DNA of 64,000 bases from Aselliscus stoliczkanus (GCA_033961575.1 CM066736.1:12309501-12373500); one strand, 5' to 3'; positions 49,475-60,021 are shown, counted from the stretch's first letter. Translations and numbers: made by a program. Notes: generated by a model from the letters alone, not told the origin.

Positions 49475-50769
49475 CAGGAAACTTTGTGCGATCCTAATGA
49501 GGAACTGCAGACAAAAACAGCGTGGCCAGCTTGGCACATTACTATCAGTACTGCAAGCTTAAGTATTTCCTGTCACCCCTCCCATTGGTTCCCACAGGTG
49601 CAAGTGCTTATGGGTGTTGCCAATTTACTCTTCTTTTTGTAAGTGAACCACTAAGGGAGATTTCAGGTTGGCACAATCCATGCTAAAAACTATTAGAGCA
49701 GAACTACGTTGGGCTAATACCAAGAGCCTCCCAAACTTGGTTGATTGTGAATTAATGATTGCCTAATTCAAAAGGGCTGAAGAAAATTTATTTGGACAGA
49801 TTTTCATTACTTTTCTAAAATGCACTATTACTAAGAACATGTGACTTCACTCACCAAATATGTATAACTGCTTTCTCTTACAAAACACTGTTCTAGGCAC
49901 TAGGAATATAGAAATGAACAAAACAGAGTCCCTATACTCGCATACTAAGTATCTAGCCGACTTTGGACAATTTCATATACAATGAGAAAACTTCTATAAA
50001 GGCAGAAAAGAAAGGAATTTGTACGGCAATTTGGAAAGTCAATTCTAGTGCTCACTACTAAAAAGCATTCTAATTAAGGCTACCACCAGAACCTAATACA
50101 TAAAAGAACTTTTCCAGAACCTAGTACATAAGTGAGAGTCTTTATGTTTTTCGTGTTTCAAAGACGCCATGTTGGAGGCGATGGCATATGTTTCAGCAAG
50201 GAAAAGGAAAAACTTCTCACCATGAATCACCAGTTACTAAGTTCTTTTAATTCAGGCTTAAAACACATATCAAACCCAATTACGTGTACATGCAGAAAAC
50301 TGATAACCCCAAATTAACATCAGAAGCTTGATCTGACCAATTTTCAGGGTTAACATCAGCATCTAAGAAAAACAAGTGAAGTGCTTTCAATGGGATAGTA
50401 CCCTTGAACTAAATTTTATTATAATTTTTGTCTTGTTAGTCTTGAATGCCTAAGGGTCATGTCAGCAAGCTTTCATTAAATTTTGTTACAATGAACACAG
50501 CTTTCTTAGTTTTAGCCTGAGACACAGTCACTCTTGGGTATGTGGTGTGGTGGTAGGAATGGCTTTTATTTGCATTCACTAAAGCAAATACATAGTAAAT
50601 TCAAGGCTCCTCAAAGAAAAATGTGAAATCCAGAGAGTAAAATGTACAGATAAACTCTCTCTATTCTTCCAAGCTATACTTTACGTAAGATTTTACTTCC
50701 TGATGTTTAAAATAACAAAACCTTCTTTTGAGCCATCAAATTGGAGAAATTCCAAAAGCCAAATTTATC
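46411..50769. other. Long SINE-free unique stretch
   Basis: More than 4 kb without any young SINE, the largest such gap in the right half. Nothing coding is seen. A weak L2-like piece lies at 49855-49930 and an AT run at 49439. Confidence 0.5.
49439..49471. repeat. (AT)n microsatellite
   Basis: A run of about 16 AT units. Confidence 0.98.
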
Positions 50770-50970
50770 TACTTAGTCATTCAACAAATATTTATTGAGC
50801 ACCTACTACATCATGGGCATTGTTCTATAAGCTGGGGATACAACAATAAATAAAACAAAAATCTCTGCTTTCCTAGAGCCTAAATTCTGGTGTAGAGATA
50901 CAAGACAAACAAATAAAATATTTGGTGTGTCAGAAGGTTGTAAGCACTATGGAGAATGCGATATGAAAGG
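50770..50970 (-). repeat. L2 3'-region fragment
   Basis: TTCAACAAATATTTATTGAG, CACCTACTACATCATGGGCA and CTGGGGATACAACAATAAAT are hallmarks of this repeat. Similar weaker copies lie at 49855-49930, 53100-53300 and 25040-25140. Confidence 0.6.
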
Positions 50971-51642
50971 TAGGGTTGACAATACATTTATTTGTTCACA
51001 GTTGCAAATTGCTTGTATCACAAAGTAAGAAAGACCAGAGAGTATTAGAGCTCTCCCAGGCTCTACCTTGGGCTCAAAGGAACAACCACCTTCTGTTGCA
51101 ACTGAAAGAGACTCTTATTTTATTTGTTGCTAATACCTTGAAAATGGAAAACAAACTTCCAAAGACCTTAAATTAGAACCCACTCCTTACTGATAAAACC
51201 ATCACCTAAGGAAACAAAACTAATTCCAAACACACTCAGAGTCAAAGGTCACTTTAGGAAATACTGGGGGTGCCAAAAAATATATATACACATGACTTGT
51301 ATTCATCTTTTGTTATCGGTATATATTATTACAATTTTAATACAGTTTTTCCTTTCTTAAAATGTGTATACATTGTTTTGGCACCGTCTGTATTATGCGG
51401 AATAGGCACATACAAGTTCCCGTCTCCTCGTTACCACTGGCATTGAATTTACCAACTGTCAAGTTCAGAAGTGAATTCTTCACTTTAGAATTATACCCCG
51501 TTATCGGCACTACCAGCAATAATTATATTGAAATATTATCTTTGAACTTATGTATTTAAATTTAATACAATTCAAAAAATATTTGTTGCAAAACACTTGC
51601 TTAGATGTTTAAGGCACTGTCCTTTTAAAATCCAGAAGATGG

Positions 51643-51751
51643 GGGCTGGCTGAGTGGCGTGGTGGTTGGAAGCTGGCTTGGGACACCAGTGACCCCGGTT
51701 CAGATCCCACATATGAGGGCCAGTGACACTGCCCTCAAGAAAAGAAAAAAA
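51643..51751 (+). mobile_element. S-form SINE
   Basis: TSD AAAATCCAGAAGATGGG, exact, at 51627 and 51752. Confidence 0.92.
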
Positions 51752-51789
51752 AAAATCCAGAAGATGGGCATCTAGGAAGGACAAGTACA

Positions 51790-52150
51790 AAGCGTTTAAT
51801 GTAATACCAGAGAGAATATTAGTGTAATAAGAAAACATACAAAGCAAGTACTCAGGGGATTCAAATGAGAGAGTAGCACGGAGGGTGACCAGAGAAGGCC
51901 TCCTGAAAGATGGCATTGGAGAAAGATCTGAAAAATGAGGGCCAGAAGGCATTCTAGGGAAAAGAAATGGCAGGGACAAAGACCTGAAGGTGGCACATCA
52001 GCAAGCGCTTGGCGAGTAAGCAGGCCAGTCTGGTTTGGGCACAGGAAATTCATACATACATACGTGGATTGTGGGGCAATAGGAGCCTACAGCCAAGTTG
52101 ATAAATTTACTGAATTCAGTAGGCCATGAAGAATTATTAAAGGTTTTAAG
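51790..52150 (-). repeat. L2-like fragment
   Basis: GAGAAGGCCTCCTGAAAGAT and GGCATTCTAGGGAAAAGAAA form a common L2-associated segment, continuing the type seen at 50770. Confidence 0.45.
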
Positions 52151-52539
52151 GATGTGAGTGACAAACTCAGAGCCGTACTTTAGGGATAATAAGAGCAGCC
52201 ACATACGTAGGTAAGATGAAAATGAAAAGGAGACTGGAAAATTGTCACCGCTCTTCTTCCCTAGCCCCTTACTAAGGCTCTCATGTGCTCCTTCTTGGAC
52301 CACTGAGAGATAAAAAGGGGAAAGTATACTGAGTTGAAAAACCAGATCTAGATCGCTGCGGTCAAGTCTGCGGATTCTCTGCATGACCTCGGGAAGTGAC
52401 TTACTCTTACCGTCTCAATTTCCCTAGGTGTGAATCTATTTGTTATTCTTTTTAGAGTCAGGAACCCTGAATTTCAGCAAGTGATTAGATAGTGAGAATA
52501 GAGCAATATAAAATCATTTTAAGTGATTAAAATAATAAG

Positions 52540-52890
52540 CAGCTACCATTTATTAAACACTTCCTATGAGTTTGTCACTATGTCTGGCACTTTACATAGA
52601 ATTGCTTCATTTATTCCTTAGATGAATCCCATGAGGTATGTATTCTTATTTTACAGATGAGAGAATTGAGAACTTTAAAACTTAAGTATGGGTCGGCCGA
52701 GAATGGCGCCGTGGTTAAGCGCGGGCTTGGGAAGCCAGCGGCCCTGCAAGCCAGCGGCCCTGGTTAGGATCCCTCATATAAGGAGCAGTGACACTGCCCT
52801 CAAACAAACAAACAAACAAAAATTTAAGTATTACTTCCCCAAGGCCAGCCAGCTGGCATAGTAACAAAGCCAAAATAGGTGCCTAGGTCT
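52540..52890 (+). repeat. MIR fragment split by an S-form SINE
   Basis: CCATTTATTAAACACTTCCT to TTATTTTACAGATGAGAGAA lies left of the SINE at 52690. CTTCCCCAAGGCCAGCCAGC, the rest of the core, lies right of it. Confidence 0.7.
52690..52819 (+). mobile_element. S-form SINE with internal duplication, inside a MIR
   Basis: The GCCAGCGGCCCTG segment occurs twice in tandem. The tail is (CAAA)n. TSD AAACTTAAGTAT/AAATTTAAGTAT. Confidence 0.88.
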
Positions 52891-53514
52891 CTCGGAGGCT
52901 AAGGTCCTTTTTCATTCCAATATATCATGCTGTTTTTTTCATGGTAGATAAATAATGCTAACATCTGTTCTTGTGTTCCAAACAAATCACTGTCTCATTT
53001 ACCACCCTCTTGATATACTAAAAGGTCTTAATGAGGATAAGAAATGAAGTCTGGACATAAATAGAACCGACTTATTTGTTGATTAATTTATTCACTCCTT
53101 CAATTCACACTAGGAGCATCATTCATACTTTGTGCCTGGTACTATACCTGGCATGGAGTATGCAAAGACAAATAAGACCCATCTCTGCTCTCTCAAAGTG
53201 TTCACAAGCTAGTAAAAGACAAACATATAAACAAGGAACTAGTATACAATGACACAAGACGACAATGGAAGCATACAGGTACATGAAGCAAAATATTGTA
53301 ATTTTGTATCTGTTATTACATCTTGACCTACATCATTTAAAAACTATATTCCTGTGATTTGGGGAAATAATTGTGTATTTACATATATACCCTTCAAAAA
53401 GTAAAGGCTAATATTCACAACGGAAGGAAAATTAGCCATGAACTATGTGACTCTGTTTTGTGTGTCTACTGCCAAGCCTAATTAGGAGGTTAGTTTATTT
53501 AAGAAAGCATTCTG

Positions 53515-53970
53515 GGGGGGCCGGCCGAGTGGCGCATTGGTTAAGCGCTGGTTTTGGGATGCCAGCGGCCCCGGTTCGGATCCCACATGAGGGCCAGTGA
53601 CACTGCCCTCTACAGCTAACAACAGCTCCACCTGGAGCTGGGCTGTGCGAGCCCCGGTGATGGTGTGGGCTGCAGCCCCTGCTGCAGTGGGCTGCCATAG
53701 GCTACAGTGAGTGGCCCGCAGCCAGCGTGAGCGGCTGGCAGCCAAGAGTGAGCTGCCAATAGCCGCGGTGAGCGACATCCAGAGGCCAGCGACCGATCTG
53801 CCTCATCCGGGAAGAGCGCAATGACGATACCAGCAGTGAAGCAACATCCTCCGCAACTAAACTGAAGAACAAAAAGACAGCAACTTGTCTGTTCCCCTTC
53901 CCCGATTCCCCAACGCTGTTTCCCTCCCCCAATTCCCCAATAAAATCTTTAAAAAAAAAAAAAAAAAAAA
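53515..53970 (+). mobile_element. L-form SINE, first of a pair
   Basis: Near-consensus full-length copy with an intact CCAATAAAATCTTT tail. TSD AGAAAGCATTCTG at 53502 and 53971. Confidence 0.93.
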
Positions 53971-53983
53971 AGAAAGCATTCTG

Positions 53984-54437
53984 GGGCCAGCCAAGTGGCG
54001 CATTGGTTAACAGCTGGCTTGGGATGCCGGCTCTTAGCAGTAAGGCCCCAGTTCGGATCCCACATAAGGGCCAGTGACACTGCACCTCTACAGCTAAGAT
54101 GGTGAATAGCTCCACCTGGAGCTGGGCTGCTGTGAGTTGCCCGCAACCGGGTAGCTGCAGCCCCTGCTGCAGTGAACTGCCACAGGCTACAGTGAGTGGC
54201 CGGCAGCCAGTGTGAGCTGCCAAGAGCCGTGGTGAGCGGCCGTCCAGAGGCCAGTGACCAATCTGCCTCACCTTGGAAGAGAGCAACGATAATACCAACA
54301 TGGGCCGGTGAAGAAACGTCCTCCACAACTAGACTGAAGAACAAATGGACAGCAACTTGTCTGTTCCCCTTCCCCGGTTCCCCAACGCTGTTCCCCTTTA
54401 CCAATTCCCCAATAAAATCTTAAAAAAAAAAAAAAAA
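53984..54437 (+). mobile_element. L-form SINE, second of a pair at the same target
   Basis: It lies immediately after the shared AGAAAGCATTCTG at 53971 and is followed by a third copy at 54438. It differs from the first copy at many positions (for example an extra GCTCTTAGCAGTAAGGCCCC in the head), so it is not a tandem duplicate. The 208-codon minus-strand frame spanning both is repeat-derived. Confidence 0.93.
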
Positions 54438-54450
54438 AGAAAGCATTCTG

Positions 54451-55530
54451 CCTTGATTAGTGCCATCTATTTGTAATGGGTAAATAAAATGTATTTGAAC
54501 TGTCATAAGCCTTGATTACTATAGATATAAGCCAGTCTCACTGGATAGAAAGTAAAACATAAAAAATAAATATATATCGCACAAGTCCTAATTTGAACTG
54601 GAAATAAAAAGTTATCCCATTGTTTATCAAAAATAGTGGAAAAAAATAAAATTTAATTCTTTCAATGAGTACTTTGATAATTGACTAATTAAATATCAGG
54701 TGTAACAAAACATAACGTGGGGTTGATTTTGCTATCCATCATGTCACCGAGGCTAGAGGTGAAGTGAAAGGGCCCAAACTAGACTCCAGCATGTCAATTC
54801 CCTGTTTGGAGCTAAAGCAATATGGCCCACACCTCTGTGTTTAATGCGAGTAGGTTATCCTGAGTCTAGAACGTTTATTCCAACGCATCTTCATTTTCTC
54901 ACTTACTCTGGGGATGAAAAACGAGTATTTGTGAGACAGCTGACAATGGTTAGGAAACTGTTCGGTGTTAACAAACAAGAAACTGACCCTTACATCATTC
55001 TGTTGTAATATAGAAATAATTTAGAAAGACTTTAAATATACTTCAACGTCTCTAATAAATCTCGTCAGAAAAAAATACATTAGGTTGATTTATAAAGCAT
55101 TTAAGTAACTTCAACAATATATAGGTAGAATGATAAATGTATCAATTTAATTCCTACTGGTTATCATAAAAATTCTAAATAATTGTTTTCACTTTGGTGT
55201 CCATAGCCTAACAATGAGTTAGGTCACATTTTGGCCTATAAATAAACACATTTAATCTATAATTATAGTTAGAGATCACTTATTATTATTTTCACCAAGC
55301 TGAGTCTGAATTCAAGAATCAGTAATAAAATTTTAATACATCCTTGCAAATAACAAAGCAACCAGTTCAATAGATAAAGCTAAATAATTACAAACTAAAC
55401 TCCCTATGGTAAAATGCAATTAATGGTATAATATCCCACAACTCAAAACTACTAATTCAAAACTATTCTCTCTGAGTGACAGGAATCTCTCATTGAAGAA
55501 TGAAAAGGAATCTGCAAATGTCAGAAGAGT
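54451..55530. other. Unique intronic sequence
   Basis: AT-rich, nothing recognised. Confidence 0.45.
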
Positions 55531-55604
55531 CACAAAACACTTTTAACTGATTGCCTGTTTATCGAGGGGAATTGTACAGGTGAGGACCAGTATGGGGGGA
55601 GGCT

Positions 55605-55709
55605 TTTTTTTTTTTGAGGGCAGTGTCACTGGCCCTCACATGTGGGACCCGAATCGGGGCCGCTAGCTTCCCAACCCAGTGCTTAACCATCACACCACTC
55701 GGCTGGCCC
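55605..55709 (-). mobile_element. S-form SINE, antisense (first of three)
   Basis: Inverse body GAGGGCAGTGTCACTGGCCC to CCACTCGGCTGGCCC, with a T run at its left. Confidence 0.9.
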
Positions 55710-55721
55710 AAAAGTGTATTC

Positions 55722-55722
<1 letters not shown>

Positions 55723-55752
<30 letters not shown>

Positions 55753-55837
55753 AGTGCCACTGGCCCTCATATGTGGGACCCAAACTGGGGCCACTGGCAT
55801 CCCAGGCCAGCGCTTAACCAATGTGCCACTTGGCTGG
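55723..55837 (-). mobile_element. S-form SINE, antisense (second of three)
   Basis: Inverse body after a run of 25 T. The head ends at CCACTTGGCTGG, just before the 15-mer at 55838. Confidence 0.9.
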
Positions 55838-55852
55838 CACAAAACACTTTTA

Positions 55853-55978
55853 TTTTTTGTTGTTGTTGTTGTTGTTTTTTTTTTTGAGGGCAGTGTCACT
55901 GGCCCTCATATGTGGGACCCAAACCGGGGCCACTGGCTTCCGAAGCCAGTGCTTAACCACCGCGCCACTCGGCGGGCC
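55853..55978 (-). mobile_element. S-form SINE, antisense (third of three)
   Basis: Flanked by exact CACAAAACACTTTTA at 55838 and 55979. The tail is (TTG)n interrupted T. Confidence 0.9.
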
Positions 55979-55993
55979 CACAAAACACTTTTA

Positions 55994-57009
55994 GATGGAA
56001 ACTTTCTGCCTCTCTGTTTTCTTGGGGGTGGTTGGGGAGGGAAGAAACACAGACTGGAGGAAAAGATTATAAAGGAAAGAGGCTTTTTAACAGAGACTCT
56101 AAAATAAAAGTACCAATAGTTAGTTTTCATTCATTCTCCTATACTACTGAAACCAACAAATCGGAACACTGGCAAGCAATGAGAACTTTTATTCAAGTTG
56201 GCTTAAACATTAAACCAAATTAGATATCGAGGTAGACTCTGAGATTACAATGGTTTGACTGTATAGGACTAAAGTAGTAAAGAAAGTGTAAAATGGGTTA
56301 TTGTATTTACTGGGCAGTACTTGCATCCTGCTAAATTAAGACTAAGAATAGTCTAAGAACTACAAACCTCAAAGAACTTGCATTCTGGTTTTGCTACAAC
56401 CCTTTATATGGAAGTGTAAGTTTCCTTCTTAATCTCTACTTTTGATTATATTTTTTTAATTTAAAAGAAACAGTTTAAAGGAGCATAGGTGTAATAACTA
56501 CACATATTTATAGTCCTAGTGTTTTATTTTCTGAAACAAATGAAAATAACTTATCACAGAATTCCTCCCCCTCCCCAATAAAGTTACTGCAGGCCCTTCT
56601 ATTATTAAAAATTGTATTCATCTCTAATATTACCTATGATATTCATCTGTGGATCAATATCATAATGTAACGTGGTTGAAAGGACTGCTGTAATAATCAC
56701 TCAGGGGAGTATCAGAACACTTCCTTTTCTTACAAGAAAATATATTTAATGTTTTATCTTAAGAAACTACCATTTGTACCAGTCAGAAATGAGCTAACAA
56801 GGATGATGAAAGCTTATCTGCTCAGTTTTATTACTTTGTAGAATTATTGGTACTGAGATTCCCAGTCCTTCCACACACCATTTCCTCTGCTGCATGCACT
56901 ACATAGTGAATATAATACTTGTATGACCCTTGTAAATAATCTCTTCAGCTAATGAACCTTGTTTTTACTTAAATTCTACCTAGGGTTCTGAAAAAATAAA
57001 TTTAATGTA
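55994..57009. other. Unique intronic sequence
   Basis: AT-rich, nothing recognised; a short run CTCCCCCTCCCCAATAAAG at 56565 resembles a SINE tail by chance. Confidence 0.4.
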
Positions 57010-57024
57010 AAAAAGTTATACTTA

Positions 57025-57450
57025 GGGCCGGCCAAGTGGCGCATTGGTTAAGAGCTGGCTTGGGACGCCAGCAGCCCTGGTTCGGATCACACATATGAGG
57101 GCCAGTGACACTGCCCTCTACAGCTAACAACAGCTCCACCTGGAGCTGGGCTGCTGTGAGTCCCCAGGACAGCATAGCTACAGCCCCTGCCGCAATGGGC
57201 TGCCATAAGCTACAGTGAGTGGCCGGCAGCCAGCATGAGCTGCCAAGAGCCACCGTGAGCAGCCGTCCAGAGGTCGGCGACTGATCTGCCTCATCCGGGA
57301 AGTGCTCAATGACGATTACCAACATGGGTTAGTGAAGCAATGTCCTCTACAACTAGACTGAAGAACAAAAAGACAGCAACTTGTCTAGTCCCCTTCCCCG
57401 CTTCCCCAACACTGTTCCCCTCCCCCAATTCCCCAATAAAAACCTTTTAA
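57025..57450 (+). mobile_element. L-form SINE
   Basis: Tail CCAATAAAAACCTTTT. TSD AAAAAGTTATACTTA/AAAAAATTATACTTA. Confidence 0.92.
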
Positions 57451-57632
57451 AAAAAATTATACTTAATACATCTTCAATTAATTATGAAGTCTCATAATCA
57501 AAGTTTTTATTTGCTATTATAGTTCCTTTTATCTCCACAACTTCTGTTTCTTAGGGGAGGACTTCTAGTTGGTAGAATTTTCATAACCACATCAACTTCC
57601 AGAGTCTCTGAAGCTAGATAAGAAACGTTCTG

Positions 57633-57739
57633 GGCCGGGCGAGTGGCGCAGTGGTTAAGAGCTGGCTTGGGAAGCCAGCGGCCCTGGTTTGGGTCCCACA
57701 TATGAGGGCCAGTGACACTGCCCTCAAAAAACAGATACA

Positions 57740-57774
<35 letters not shown>

Positions 57775-57776
57775 AT
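57633..57776 (+). mobile_element. S-form SINE with (AAAT)n tail
   Basis: TSD AGAAACGTTCTG at 57621 and 57777. The tail is a run of about ten AAAT units, a microsatellite born from a SINE tail. Confidence 0.92.
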
Positions 57777-57789
57777 AGAAACGTTCTGT

Positions 57790-58585
57790 ATCAGGTAATA
57801 GCAAAGAAAATCCCCAAATGACACATGCCCTCTACTTACTATCATGCTGATGAAGATGACTTCGGTGATTTTTGTCTTGAATTTAAAGGAGCAGCTCTAT
57901 GGGAGCTTTCTACATTATGTCTCTGAGAAATAATGCCTTATTTCTCTCTGCCTCTTCGTTGAGGCTGCTCATTTCTAAACATGGGCAAAGGCTTCTAATG
58001 AGACAGATTCTAAACCCGAAACAAAGAAGATATCTAAATAACTACGAAATGATACAGTCCTTCCATTCACTATTATTACCCCAACACCATCATTTTCCAA
58101 GTCGGCTTCCATAAAAAAGAAACCAGTCACAAAGAGAAGAAGAAGCAACACGCAGAGAAAAAGGTTAAAAAAACTCACATGCAAAAGTGCAACTGTAACA
58201 AAGCATGTGCATGCAAGAGAACATCTGAGAGGCAGTCAGGGCAGTATTAACATACGCTCAGAGCTGTGAAGAAACTAGCCTGGTCATTAGTTTAATTTTC
58301 ACATCCCTCAAAGTAGCAGGCTGCCCCCCAAACCCCACTCCCTATTCCTTTATTTGTTTCAGCATTTTAATAGACACGCCCTTTGCCTCCCACCAAGGCA
58401 TATATACACAGCGTCTGGCTTTTTCCAAAGGCTTCTCTCGCTCCTTTGCTTGCCCCGGAGTGATGCCTAACGCTCAGCCCTGGTAGCTTTTAGGATGAGA
58501 AATATAATTGGCAAGTGCTGTTTGTTCAGCGACTCCGATCTCTCTTCTCAAAATTTAGTTTGACCTTCTCACTGTCTCCAACATA
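57790..58585. other. Unique sequence just inside the inferred TAOK3 intron
   Basis: No repeat is recognised. A CACGCCC at about 58376 followed by CATATATACA near 58400 resembles a weak + strand core promoter, but nothing supports a transcript. Confidence 0.4.
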
Positions 58586-58687
58586 TCAAAGCTAAAAACA
58601 GTTAAACTTCGTATGCATGTCTTTACATCTGCACTGTCAAAGTTAAAACCAGTCAAACTTCGCGTGCATGTCTTTACATCTGCATTG
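58586..58687. repeat. Two-copy 51-bp tandem duplication
   Basis: Unit 1 (58586-58636) and unit 2 (58637-58687) are both exactly 51 bp and differ at six positions (about 88% identity). Both contain GCATGTCTTTACATCTGCA. They lie about 100 bp left of the CpG island. Confidence 0.95.
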
Positions 58688-58779
58688 TCCACATCGATCC
58701 TGATGCGCTGCCAAACCCTGAAAAAGTTTCCTAGCTGCCTGTTGACCTGAAATGAAGAATATAGAGTCTATCAACACAA

Positions 58780-59850
58780 ACACCCTCGTTTAGCCCCACC
58801 GTGGGTCTCGGAAAGGATCCCCTTCCCTTTCCACTCGTGGGCGATGGGCTGACGACGCCCTGCGCAACTTTCCAGGCTCTGGCGAAGCCCTCGGGCAAGG
58901 AGCCCCTCGCTCCCACGGCGCCCCACGCCGCGCGCTGAAACACGCGGGGGAGACCCCCGCCGGTCCGCGCCGGCCGTCGGTCCGTCTCGCTCTCCCCGGT
59001 CCGTGCGCGCCACTCCGGACACGCCTCGTTACCGAGTCCCTGTCCCCGCGTCCCGGGGGCTCCCGCGCCTGGCGCGCTCCCCGTGGGGACCCCGGCTCCC
59101 CGTCCGCTCCCCGCGCAGGGCCGGGGCGCCCCCGCAGCCCCTCTCGCCGCCCCTCGCGGGGCCCCCACCCCCACAGCGCCCGCGGCCCCGCCGCTCTCGG
59201 GGGGCCCCACCCTCAGACCCGCTTCCCAGGGCCCCCCGGGGGCGCCCCTGAAACTCGCCGCCCCTGTCGGGGACCCCCCCGGCGCTCCTCCGCCTCCCCG
59301 GGTGCCCCGGGTCCAGCCCCGCCGTCCCCGCCCCTCCCGGGGACCCCCTCGGAGCCCCTGCCCCAGCGCCTCCGGGGTGTCCTCTCCACCGTCCCCGTCA
59401 GCCCCGCTCCCCGGCGCCCCCGCCGCCCCTGAGCCCCTCTCCGGGGCGCGCGCTGTCACCGCCCCGCGCCCGGCGCCCTCACCGCAGCCCCGCTGTCACC
59501 GCCCGGGCCCGCCGCCGCCGCTTCCTCTCCCGCACTTGCTCCCGAGTCGCTCTGCTGCCGCTGCTCCCCCGGCAGACGCCGTGGTCCGCTCGCCGAGCGC
59601 TGCGTCCGGCCGCGTGGAGCCTCCGCCCGCGGTCTCCGCGTCGCGTCCCACTCGCTCACGCAGAACCCCGCCGCCGCCGCCGCCGGGCGCCACACGGACC
59701 CTCCCGCGGCCGCCGCTGCTGCTGTCCGAGGTGCGGCTCTTGCCAGGGGTGGCCAATCGCACCCGACTGCGCCGAGCGCGCTCCGCCCCTCGGTCTCAGT
59801 CCGCCCGCCCCCTGCGCCCCGACCACGCCCCCATCTCGTCTCCGATAGGC
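58780..59850 (-). promoter_or_regulatory. TAOK3: CpG island, inferred TAOK3 promoter
   Basis: About 1 kb of very high GC and CpG content is bounded by AT-rich intron on the left and ordinary spacer on the right. At its right edge there are GC boxes (about 59783 and 59801-59811), a CACGCCC element (59824-59830) and two CCAAT boxes: CCAAT on the + strand at 59753-59757 and on the minus strand at 59951-59955. This suits transcription starting near 59650-59760 and running left. The TAOK3 assignment is inferred from the human order (TAOK3 and SUDS3 head-to-head, a few kb apart). No TAOK3 protein sequence is visible. The long ORFs across the island on both strands are low-complexity Pro/Arg/Gly/Ala and look like CpG-island artefacts. 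Confidence 0.72.
59483..59720 (-). other. TAOK3: Predicted non-coding exon 1 of TAOK3 (right edge approximate)
   Basis: Read leftward, the island holds CTGCG|GTGAGGGC, a strong donor with GT at 59482-59481. I use it as the end of exon 1. A weaker GTGACA donor lies about 17 bp further right. The transcript start is a guess, from the GC boxes and CCAAT at 59753-59830. The exon contains CCG/CGG triplet runs near 59510-59520 and 59670-59685. TAOK3 encodes a Ste20-family TAO kinase acting on p38/JNK signalling. From memory its first exon in human is untranslated, in line with no MRKG-type start being seen here. Confidence 0.5.
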
Positions 59851-59982
59851 TCTCTACTGACCTCCCTTGATCGTCGGACACGGCCTGGGGCCGGATATAG
59901 GTACTTGATTGAAGGTGCCTGGGAAGCCGAGCGCTCGATGGCGCCTGAGGATTGGTGGAGTTGACGGTGGGTGGGATGGGGC

Positions 59983-59988
59983 GGGGGG

Positions 59989-60021
<33 letters not shown>
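59983..60021 (+). repeat. Homopolymer junction G8-T31
   Basis: Eight G are followed directly by 31 T, about 250 bp upstream of the inferred TAOK3 start. No SINE body adjoins it on either side, so it is not an obvious SINE tail. Such poly(dT) tracts disfavour nucleosomes and are length-unstable. Confidence 0.9.

Larger units (their letters stand above)
1..59482 (-). other. TAOK3: Inferred intron 1 of TAOK3 (interior; acceptor lies beyond the left edge)
   Basis: No coding exon, tRNA, rRNA or recognisable non-coding RNA gene is seen here. If the TAOK3 assignment is right, the whole span is transcribed right to left as first-intron sequence. Untranslated alternative exons could be present and cannot be recognised by eye. 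All elements listed below with positions under 59482 lie inside it. Confidence 0.6.

Noticed and set aside
53702..54404. Open frames of 208 and 151 codons on the minus strand
   Set aside because: They are translations of two L-form SINEs. The same peptide phrases recur wherever the SINE occurs.
58731..59964. Very long open frames across the left CpG island (242 codons on the minus strand, 293 on the plus strand, 207 on the minus strand)
   Set aside because: They overlap on both strands, are low-complexity Pro/Arg/Gly/Ala, and contain no recognisable domain. High GC removes stop codons by chance.
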